64,000 nucleotides of DNA from Baylisascaris procyonis (lineage: Eukaryota; Nematoda; Chromadorea; Rhabditida; Ascarididae). The stretch lies in contig JAZARR010000059.1 in NCBI GenBank assembly GCA_037389465.1, positions 3,619,001 through 3,683,000 on the forward strand, given 5' to 3'. A program made the translations under genes and the position numbers. How positions within the stretch are numbered: position 1 is the first letter of the stretch; each line of letters begins with the position of its first letter. The notes under the pieces are model-generated. The model saw nothing but the letters and a program-made list of their open reading frames with translations, was not told the DNA's origin and did not search any database. Below are positions 1-15,200 of the stretch, piece by piece.

Positions 1-415
1 AAACAAGACAAAATCGTTTTGAAAACAAGGCCTGTGTCACTGATGTTCGTCGCCTGTGCTGCTGCTCGTCCTCCGCTGCCTCCCATGGTCACACTTGAGC
101 TGATGTGTGGTGCTGCCGACCCACCGTCGACCTGTCTCCACCGTCTACGGGCGCTGACCAATCCACGGCCACCGCTGGAGCCAACAATCACGTCCACTGA
201 GCTCCCGTCTGCGATCAGCTTGGGTTGCGCACTGCTCCAGATGTTGACGCCTCTGTGCACCAAATATTACTTTTCGCCTTGCCAGTTACCCACCGTCGTG
301 TAATCTTGAGGCTGCTGCTCTTCCAGCATTAACATTATGTTCCTCCGAGCGCGGAATTCTTGTTTGTTTCTTGGCACTCCTTGTGAACCACACCTCAGAC
401 TTGGGTAATTAAACT
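1..415 (-). pseudogene. Probable retrocopy of an SL1 trans-spliced mRNA (5' part; runs off left edge)
   Basis: Read on the minus strand, positions 415-394 match nematode spliced leader SL1 at 20 of 22 bases: GTTTAATTACCCAAGT, then C instead of T, then TGAG. About 60 nt of leader-like sequence follow, then an ATG at 335-333. The frame beginning MLMLEEQQPQDYTTVGNWQG runs 22 codons, meets a TAA at 269-267, and then stays open in the same frame for 88 more codons to the window edge. No intron signals interrupt it and base composition is richer in GC than the surroundings. No Sm-site-like AATTTTGG follows the leader, as an SL RNA gene would need. I infer an mRNA with its leader attached was reverse transcribed and inserted, then acquired a stop. 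I do not recognise the protein. Alternatives are an SL RNA pseudogene or chance next to a real gene with an upstream ORF. Confidence 0.5.
394..415 (-). other. SL1 spliced-leader-like sequence
   Basis: On the minus strand this is a 20/22 match to SL1 of nematodes. The first G is replaced by A and one T by C. It is not followed by the GTAAAC seen after the leader in SL RNA genes; the next bases are GTGTGGTTCACAAGG. See the probable retrocopy that contains it. Confidence 0.7.
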
Positions 416-5057
<4,642 letters not shown>

Positions 5058-6577
5058 TCAGGCTTGCGCCAACTCCTCCTGAGCGCCCGTCGTGATGAGA
5101 TGTGCGAATGCTTTGTAGTCGACCATTCCACCGTCAATTGGTGGCTTGCCCTGTAAACACTTGTCGTTAATTGCTTCGCCTCGTTATGCATCTTCTTACA
5201 TTTTATTCAGTTAATGTGTTGTAGGGAGTGCTTTTCTAGGCAAGTATTCAGCCGAGGCAAACATCAAAGACGGAAGAAGAATCTTGACTAATTCCAGAAA
5301 AGCTATGAGGAGAGGAGTGGGATAGGGTCTCTGTCAAGGGTCTTCCGATCCTCACAGCACAATACGGCCATTTCCTTGCAAATGTAACCACAGGCTTATC
5401 CAAAAAGTTCATTCTAAAAGTTATCTGCGTTCTTTTGGAGGAAGACTCAAACGTATGTTAATCGTTTGTAGCAGTTGATATAAATAAGGATAGTATCCAT
5501 GTCATAGAATAAAACAGTACCAATTTGTTTGCAGAATAACAAAATATATTGGTAAGGTATCAAATGCAAAAGCAACTGAAATATCGTGCAACTCACCTTG
5601 TACATCGCCTTAATTTCGTCGTCATCCAGTGGCTCTCCTCTCTTGTTTTGCAAGATTTTGATGAGGTCATCTTCGGAGATCTTTCCAGTTTCTTTTTTAT
5701 CGAACATTTGGAATGCTCCGATAATTGTCGCCTCTGGATCTGTGCCTGCAACAATTTCAATCCTAAAACACTATTAATGGCTGTCACAATCAAGCACATT
5801 GTTGTTCATTGATATTGTGTGAAATCATAATTAGCTGTCAGAAATTGTTTTGGGAAGCAATTTGCGATCATTGGTTAGATTTTTCTGCACCTTCTGAAGC
5901 AGGAAAGAGAAGGAATGCCTCAAGTCTATTGTTTGGAAATAGCAGAACGAAGACGAACCTGTCAGTCGTTCGCCAAAGAGAGTAAGGAAGACGGTGAAAT
6001 TAATAGGTCCCGGCGCCTCTTTGATCATTGCATCGATTTGTGCATCAGACGCGATCTGTCCCATCGAAGCATATAGATCCTTCAGGTCATTTTTGTCAAT
6101 GATGCCATCCTTGTTTTGGTCCATGATGCCGAATGCTTCTTTGAATTCTTGAATGGTCTTCTGGTCGAACTGAGCGGCCTCAGATCCGGACCTCTTCTTG
6201 GTGGTCTTCTTCTTCGCGGCTTTCGACTGAAAACAAACCAATTTTAGATTAGATGCCAATCTGTGTGAGTAATTTTCTGGATTTTCCTTAAGTATCTTAG
6301 TTTATGAAACATTTCCAAACTGAGGAAATGCTGTAAGAGATGTTTTAGGAGTTCAGAGTGGCGATAGTTCTCTCCGAATTGAAACAACTTCTAAAATATT
6401 TTTGCGTTTTTGGCCCCCTAATGCCATACTTGGGAAATCGTTTCGAGAATATCTCCAAAATGAGTGAGATCGTACGAGAAATAGAAGTCTTCTATATGAA
6501 CAGTACCATTATCGCGAAATCTGATGGGAAAAGTGGAACTCGAAAGTGATGTAGAAGTGGTGAACGAGACTTACCAT
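5058..6577 (-). CDS. mlc-1/mlc-2-like: Myosin regulatory light chain, muscle (MLC-1/MLC-2 type)
   Basis: This subunit binds the neck of myosin II heavy chain in muscle and tunes actomyosin activity. Four exons join in phase: 6577-6575 (the ATG alone), 6226-5959, 5745-5597 and 5150-5058, giving 170 aa, the same length as C. elegans MLC-1/2. The N terminus [20 protein letters not shown] carries the basic patch and serines that light-chain kinase uses in this family. EF-hand 1 has the intact calcium/magnesium loop [12 protein letters not shown]; the later EF-hand [12 protein letters not shown] is degenerate, as is usual for regulatory light chains. The end reads [15 protein letters not shown]. 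The intron after exon 2 uses a GTTCGT donor. C. elegans has two near-identical divergent copies; only one is visible here, so the symbol cannot be decided between mlc-1 and mlc-2. Confidence 0.95.
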
Positions 6578-6601
6578 AGCGGTGGCTGTAGAGCGACGAC
6601 T
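6578..6601 (-). promoter_or_regulatory. Candidate trans-splice acceptor and short 5' UTR of the myosin light chain
   Basis: Just upstream of the ATG the minus strand reads CTTCTGTTCCAG (AG at 6601-6600) followed by 22 nt and then the start codon. A pyrimidine-rich tract ending in CAG this close to the start is typical of spliced-leader addition in nematodes. It could also be the acceptor of an upstream cis intron. Confidence 0.4.
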
Positions 6602-9272
6602 GGAACAGAAGCGATTGAGCGAACTGCTGCTGAGACGGGCTCAGGCGCTGCCTTTACACTCTTTCGGAGAGCTAGCGGAAGACATTTTTAGCGTCGAGAT
6701 CCACTTTACAACACAATTGCTCCGCCTACACCAGCTACAGCACAGCACGTCGCTCGAGCTAAGTTCGCGTGAAATCAGCCAATCTGCTTACTTAACGCCC
6801 ACTCTTTTCTCCATGTTCAGGTTATGATTCCGGCCGAATGGACGCTTTTTGTGATAGATTGAAGAACAACATCCCATTGGGTGGTCCAACAATGTGTACA
6901 CGCATTGTTGCTTAGTGTTGAACCATATGAAGATGATGAGTTCCACACATAGGTATTCGCTCCCGTTTCTCAATTAGCTTTTCGCTACTATTCATGTAGT
7001 AGAATACTCTAAATCACAGTTCGTTCGTCGATACGTGCATACGAGACTCTCCTGTTGGTATGCACTCTTTAGTTTCCTATGATGTGGTGGGACTTTACTT
7101 TCGAGAGAGTTGACTCCTGGCAAACTATTCCTTACTTCCCTCAATGTTCTATAGGACGAAGTAAGTCCTACTTGAAAGAATAGAATACTTTGCAAATATT
7201 CATTCGCAATTACAACTACTGCTCAATTTAATCATCTTTATCGTTTTTTAAAGAGCGACTGAACTAGTGTCGTGACTGCGATTATTGAAATAGCGTATGA
7301 ATAAAAATTATATAAAATCTTCTTTGCAAGAATTTTGAATATTTAAAGCGGAAAGGAACTCTGTCTTTGTAATTTTTTTTTTTGCATATAAAATTATCAT
7401 AATTTTACCTGAAAAATTGTAAAACTTTGTCTATCCATTCTTAGATGAGAAATAACTATAGAAGATTAATTGAGCATTTCTTTTGCATGCTAACAATTTC
7501 AGCGCCATTTTTTAACCTTATTATCTCAATTATTCATAATTTTAGAGAAGGGAATATCAAAATATTGTGCAATTATTGGTTTCGTTAATGTGATGAATTA
7601 ATGCATTGAAAAAATAATATTTATAGACGGATCATAACGGATGTATCTCGCTGATGTTTGACGTTATTCTTAGTTTCCTTGAGAAAAAAAAAGAATTCTT
7701 TTGCATTTAGGAAAAGTTGTTTCATTTGCCAGCATTAATCTTATCCGATTAATTTTTAGAAAGATTTGTGAGCGAAAGGATGTTTGCACCAGTTTTAGTA
7801 ATGCCCCTTTTTTCAGGGAATGAAAAATTAGTTATAACGAATAATCGGAACAATACAATGGCTCACTTACCACCCATCTTTTATAATATGGTTTTCTATG
7901 TAAAAGAGATATTCATACAACGTTGTCAACAATACGAGCAGCAATCAAATCATCAAACTCCTGAAGTTGCTGATGGAAGGTGAACAGCCGCTCAGGATTT
8001 AAATGGTGGCTACATTTTCAAATCAACTAGCAACGATTAATGCGTTTTACTGATATTCCTGCAAGTTTTAGAGCAAAATACTGCCCATAGTAATAGTGAA
8101 TAGTGAAGAATTGAATATGTGAGCTGCCATGGAAATGCAATATAGGATTTTCACTGAATAAACTAAATAAAAGAGACAGTGTCGGAATTTGAAATTTTAC
8201 TTAGTATCATTTTCAACGCACTGTTTTATAGGCGAAACAAGACTAGATTTTCTTTAACATATGAAGAAAATATCCGTACCACATTCTAAAATATTTCGCT
8301 TGTTCCAAATGAAATTTTGTTGTCATCAAATTCATGAACTTTTGCAAGAAACGAAAAAAACAATAGCATGATGACATGACGAAAACATTTTGCCACCTGC
8401 AATTTGGTGTTTTCTGGCAAGTGGCTTTCCCCCGTCCACTGTTTTTTATCATTGAATTATTCTTTTTGAACTATGTGTGCTGTTTTTTAATCTGTGACGC
8501 CAAACTTTGTTTCTTCAGTTTTTCAAACCATGATCTCAAGTCTACTTCATTCATTTTCAAGCAAAAATGTGGGCGATAATTTCCTTATGACGACTATGAC
8601 TGCTGAATAGCACTTTTTCCTAGTACGAGTAGAATTTATTTTTCAATATGCGAATTATTTTATCGAACGTGAATGGCTAAATAAAAAATTCTTGCTTCTT
8701 ATGGCACCAAAAAGGTCACTTTTTTCTCTTTTCTTAGCTCACATGAAATTCCTACAAAGAATTTTCCTCACTCGATGTTCATATAAGATCTTTTGGCTTG
8801 TGATTTAAACACTTAAATGAAACGGACTGGTAATAGCTGTAGGCGATAAAAAGTAAGCGTTAACACTGCCGAATGAAAGAAATGTGAAATTTTGAGTTAC
8901 CAATCTATTGTGTATGATGAATTTCAGCGTATGTCAATTGGTAGCGTCTAACAAGACAGACATTTCTTTCACAATGAGCATAGGTGAATTTGCGGTTATA
9001 CCTCACGTCGGGAACATTTGCTTGTGAAGGTTTTTCTCTTGGGATTATGAAGCTATCTGCTGATAGTTTCCAAGTATCTTTAAAAATCCCCTCAATAAGA
9101 CATGACTTTCAAAATGATGCTTTAGTGAGAGTTTATTGCATATAGGAAATGAATGATAAGGCAAACATAGAAACCTTCGCAGCCATAAATTGAAACTTTT
9201 GAAAAAAGGAGTAATGAGCATCAATGAATGTGGAAATGAGTAATAGCTGCAAAGAGATTTGAATATGAGAAA
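6602..9272. other. Intergenic region between the myosin light chain and the TRPV 3' end
   Basis: No gene seen on either strand. It must hold the promoter of the light chain (first few hundred bases, relatively GC-rich around 6600-6780) and the end of the TRPV transcript. The rest is AT-rich with short unremarkable frames. No divergent second light-chain gene is present, unlike the mlc-1/mlc-2 pair of C. elegans. Confidence 0.5.
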
Positions 9273-12200
9273 CTATTTATTAGCAGCCATCGCACGTACA
9301 ACAACATTGCTACATGCACTGGGAAGCCTTGTGGTTCTTCTTTTGTCCTCTTTGAATTTTCTTCTCTTCTTCTCGATTAATTTCCGCTTATCCTCGTATT
9401 CATCGTCCTAAATAACGATCATTTAAATTTAGTTGCGCTTCGTTTATTCGATCAATTTTGCACTTATAGTGTACCTCTCGGACTATATACTTTTATGCAA
9501 ATTTGGTAGAGTGCCACAAAAAATTGATCACTATAATAACTCATTTTTCTCTCGTTTAACCTCAAAGATACGTATCATTTGTGTACTTCAAAACTATCGC
9601 TCATCATTCATTACAAGGAAATGTGCTTGAAATTGTGGTGCACAGGAGAGGTGAGGGAGAGAGGGAAGGGAGGAGTGTAGCGGTTCTGGAGGACGTAAAC
9701 ATCTCGATCGAAGTGCAGAAAGCTTTTTAGTTCAAAATAGTGAAATTTTCAAGAACGAGAAGGTAAGCGTCTATTAAGTGCCAGGACCGCTCTTCATCTT
9801 CCCCGGCTGGTTTTTTCTTTTTGAGCCCAGTGGCCCGACGTAAGTGTGACTGCATTTTCTTGTTTACAGTTTCATTGAAGTGAACGCTGAGAAGCTCACC
9901 ATTGACTTTAGATTCGCTGTCGTTCAATATTGCATTAAAGTACTTTGACTCTTTTTGTTTTGTGTGTTTCACAGTTCCATTCATCAACGGATACGTTTAA
10001 CGGATTCCTTATATAAAAAGGAATTGAACAGCAAAGGGGTATCGCAAATGATCAATCCCAACCCTTTTCAAGTGTGAATTCCCTAAACTCGACAAACTTA
10101 CCAGTGCCACCATTATCTTTACAAAGGTAGAATGATTTGTGAGGTCAACTTTGATTAGCACGACGACTGTAAAATGCGGTGAAAATGACCTTTCAACAAT
10201 CTTGTGACCAAGAAGCTTTCGGAGACAAGCTTCTAGACTCTCATAGTTTATAATCATCTTTGCTAGCATGACGCCCTTCTATAATGTCCAAAATTCCGTT
10301 GAATGAATTAATCAAGTTGTATTTGAAATCCTCGCAGCTACGAACGGTACATATTGAAAAGGGACTGACCGGAAGACGAAGCTTGAGCAAGAGGGCGATA
10401 CGCTTGCGATCCTCCATAGGTATGGAATAAATGGCTTGATATTTGAGTCTTGTTGCCGGATCGAAGCTTTGCTCCATCATCAGAATAATGGCCGACCATT
10501 GTCGTAACCATTCAAGTGAGTTAGCACTCACCTCCGTATAGGTGTTCGTCATCATCGCGATCAGCATATTGATCAAAAGTATAGTAACCAACAACAGATA
10601 GATCATAAAAGTTATCTGCAAACGTTTAGATATCGTCGCATCAGTTGCTTATAACTGAGACTGTCTATAAGATGGTCAAGTTCAATAAATCATACATTAC
10701 TCATTAGAGCACTTAGTACTTATGATCTGACCACGGTGGGCATTGGTTTAAAGCGACACCTTAAGTAAGAACGGACTGAACAGCAGCATAGTTCGAATTT
10801 GATTAATAATGATGCCATTGCCTAACAGCCTACTAGCAGAAAAGATTTCTAAGCGTCAGGACATGCAGAAGTTCAAACTGCTTGACGGCCTGCTGGTCTA
10901 TAGATCTATAGATCTAGTTCTAGATCTATAGAAGCGCAGTATATTTCACTAATTCAGCTGTATTATTGCAGCAGATCAACGCGACACGATTTGACGCAAA
11001 TTGACGATAATCCACAGCGGGAGGAATACGAGATGATCCAGGAATTTACATTGATTAGCACCTTAAGTTGCATTTAGACTTGATGGAATAGGAATATCAC
11101 ATAACACTGAAATAATGAAGTAGGAAATGTTTCATAGCTCTCCAAAAAACCCGCACCCTAGGACAACGTCCTCCCCAATTTCGATATTCTCAGAAGTTTT
11201 TTCACATAATTGGCGAAGAGTGGCTGATGGCACCAGTAAGGCTGCAAGAAAAGTCGAATGAGCCAATGAAGAAACGTGGACATTTGGAGGTAGAAGATTT
11301 CGTATATGAACAACTTACTTTACCGACAACTGCCAAATCGCAATCGTCGAGCTGATCGAATAGCACAGTGAATTCGGTCAAAGACATGAGAAACATCCGT
11401 ATAAACGATTCAGGCACATTCCACATTATTGTCTCTTCTTCGTGGATATTGAAATTGGGATCGCCTCGACGAAAGCCAAGAAATATCACATAAAATGCTG
11501 CAATTAAAATTCCAAATAAAATACTTTATTAGGCCATATGGCGCATAGAAAAAAAAGCAAATAAGGAAAAAAAACAACCAAGATCTTGGAAATAAGTAGA
11601 TCAGATGATATGTAGTTCATCAACTGTCGAATAAGCCGTCACCATGTTTAGCTGCCTTGATCACATCGAATTAATGCATTAACCCTAAAAACCGAAATGT
11701 TTTCTTCATTTTGGAGGCAGTTCTTTGCCGGCTCAAACGACACTTGATTTGATCATTCTGTTGCGTCTCTATTCAATCAACACTATTCACTAAACGCAAA
11801 CGTATATTCTGTCATGTACTTCCTAACTACTTTAGATTCACCGTATAAAAAGTTAATAATATTTTAAATTTAACAAGGTGAGCAGCGATAAAAACAGAAG
11901 AGACAACAATGACGTTCTCGAAGATCTCGTTAAAATGCTGCAGAGAATATTTAGAGTGCGACATTTTGATGCATAATTTTAATGGGCAATAGGATGTTTG
12001 ATTGCACTCATCATAAATGAGCACTATTCTAGTTCTGCTAAAAGGCAATTCTAAGAAATAATAATAATGAACTGTACAAAGACCTTGTGAGAATCCGACA
12101 GCAATAACACAGTAAATTATGAAAAAACGCACGAGATCCTTCATAATAATTTTGTACAGCATTAGAACAAATGGTCCAACCGTTTTGAAACCTCTGAAAA

Positions 12201-15200
12201 AGTGTTGAAATTAGAATCTAAGATAACGGGTTTCAAACTTTCAAGTTCCAGTTGTATTGAACAACAGCACCAATGTTGAAATGAAAAAAAAAACTTCCCA
12301 ACAATTTACTTGAGGATGTGGGAGCATAAGTTATACTCGAAATCCAAAACGACTTCAGCAAAACATAACACTGAAAGCCATCAGGCTAACAGCAGCATGA
12401 TTTTAGAAGAACAGTTTGAAATGAATAGAATATGTGAAGATAATAATATCATAATCAAATTACCTGCAAAAAAAGAGAAATTTGATTGCAGTCAATAGAA
12501 CGATAAGCACCCATAGAGTGTCCTCGATTGGATCGAGGCAAAGAAGGCGAGTAAAAAAGGCGACCAACATCAAAACACAAGAAACAAGAAATATCGCCTT
12601 TGCAGGGAAGCCTGACTGAAAGCAAATATTTTTTTGAGAAAAATTGTTTATGGCTGAAGTGTACGATCTAGCAATATGCAGAATCACAAGTTCAATTCGA
12701 TAGTCTGACATATGTAGGAGAAAAAAGAAACGCCCTCTTCTCCTCCTCAAATTGTTTAATCGAAAATCAGCCTCTTCTCGATGGCACTCTGTTTCCAAAA
12801 GAGATCGGCTCCGGCAACGACCTTGCTGTTCGCAGGACATGCGAAATGAATCGGTTCCCTCTGGAAATCCTATGCGTTGTCACTTTAATTACCTCCATTT
12901 TTTCTGCAGGAAATATAGCACATTAAAAAACGTTTAAATTATCAGTAATGGGTGGATTCAGCGATACTAGCATCTCGATAGCAATGCTGGAAGCAGCAAC
13001 TGTGGAAGCAGTGAATGTATCATTCAACAGTAGCAGTGGTGGTAGAAAGCAATCCTTTAAGCATCTGCAAGCATTCAGCAGTATACGAAGCACAGAAAAC
13101 GCTAACTTCCAATTATTCAGTTGTGGTACCGACTATAAGTACTGAGTAAAAATAACAATCAAGCAATACTGTGGCAGCAAGCATCATCCAATACGTAAAC
13201 GAGTCCAATAGTAAAGAGAATTACTGGCATCATTATCAGATTATATCAGATATAACGTTCGATAATATCTATTGCCTTGTAGAGTAGTTCAAGACGCACC
13301 TAAGCGTTACTCGTGGTGTTGTACTAATAAAAGCCCTAACAATAATAGTGAGCAATTCCAGTGACACTAATAAACACAGATGTATTGCACCAGATACAGA
13401 CAGCAGTGTTAAATAGCACTTAATGTTGTGCTGGTATAGCAGAAGCAATGCTGTTGTAAGCAGTACAGTGTTTAGCAGCAAATCATATTGACGTTAACAG
13501 TAGTCAATATCTTCTGTTTTCGGCACCTTTACCGTAAAAAGAACAACAGGCCAAATTATTTCGATCTGCAAGAATCTGCGATCTGCAATCTGTTTTCCCC
13601 TTGAAAAGCGCAAACGCCCATGGATCTCAGTTGGTCACTTTGCCCCTGGCCACTCTCTCTTGATGCACATGCGCACGAGGGAGGGGGAGCGGAGGGGAAG
13701 GGGGAGGGGGAAGAGGAGGGGGAAGGGGAGGGAAAGGGGGAAGGGGAGGGGAGGAGGAGGGGGAGGGGGGGTGAGGGGGAATAAAGCACAAATATCTGCC
13801 CTGTGCACTTGTAAAGCATAAGTTGGTTGATCAAGTGCTTGTGCACTAAAAGTCTAGGGAATTTTATATATTTTGAGCTTCATTGAAGCTCAAGTGAATG
13901 TTTTCGCATCTGCCCTATCACTTAGTTTAGATTGTTAACTAGGCACGTAACTATATTTTATAAAATTTCATTTGTTTTTGTTTCGTCTGATTGGAAACAA
14001 CAAAGGGAACATTTGCGTTCACTTACCAAACTCAAAAAATACATCGTCTTGCCGACGTTTCGAATATGAGCGGCCATTTGAAAAAGATAAAGTAGAGCAC
14101 CGATAACAGCAATTAAATACAGCAACATGTACAGCTGAAATTTCTCTTTCACTTCAGGCAGGCATATACGCACAGAAGTGAAATTCATATCATCACCTCA
14201 ATTGCTTTCAAAACTTGCAATTCCTCGCTAATTTTTATCGAAAGGTTAAAACTTCAAAATACGCAACCATATAAGCTGCAGTTCTCTTCAAAATTGCTGT
14301 ATTTAAGTTTAGTGAAACGAATGTTTTCAACGTTATTCGGGAATTTCTCATTCGATTCGAGCAGCAAATGAGGTAGTCACTTCTCATTTTATTTCACCTG
14401 AATGTCACATAAGGATTACGTTAGGTGGTCTGTTAATGTGACAGTAATTTATGATGGATGAATATATCATATTAGAAAATAATTAGTTTGCCTGAAACAA
14501 TTCTCACTTACGTGGGTTCTTGTGTTAAGCGCACTGAGGTTAACTTTGTGAACTTCAGCCAAGCAGTACAAATCGGTGCTGTTCATATGTCGTTCAAATG
14601 GTGTCGGCCTCAGTAGAAAGCACCAAAACACAGTGGCAAAGTAAAGAAAGAAAGTCGCTAACTGACCGAATAATCTGAAAATGAATTAATTATCTATATG
14701 TTTCAAATTTGCTAGTAGGGAAAAGAACCTACTAAAAGATCTCAAATATGAGCACCAATTTGTAATAAGTTAGAAATATGTCATTTGTGCAGCACAAGAC
14801 AAATCGAAGTAAAATTTTCATTGTCAACATAACGAAGATGGGCAATTAAGGGTCTGAAATAATAATACGTGCGTATTGCAATTGGAACCATATCAAACCG
14901 ACTGGTTCTATGCATTTTCGAAATAGAAAACACAGAATAATTGCTGGGAGCTAATTTTTTCGGCTTAAAGCGTCAGTAAATAAGTGTCCGAAGCAGGTGC
15001 ATGGATTTTAAAATTTATCGAATATTCGTTTACAACAATCCCTGTACGGAGATCAGTCGTTCTCAGCAATGCAGAGCGATCTCTCATAGGAGGACATCAA
15101 AACGAATTGCAAACCTACAGGCTTGAAATAATCAGAAGTAGATAAAGCACTGTAGTGATGGGCAGTGCACCACAGGTGATGAAAAATTTTCGGTGAATGC

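Noticed and set aside
394..415. Functional SL RNA gene
   Set aside because: The sequence after the leader lacks the usual donor context, Sm-binding site and stem-loops.
9727..9987. Lysine-rich minus-strand frame near the TRPV 3' end
   Set aside because: Could be an alternative tail exon, but no donor gives the phase needed for the final exon at 9407, while exon 15 joins it directly.
13556..13846. Proline/serine-rich frame on the minus strand
   Set aside because: It is the translation of the G-rich polypurine tract.
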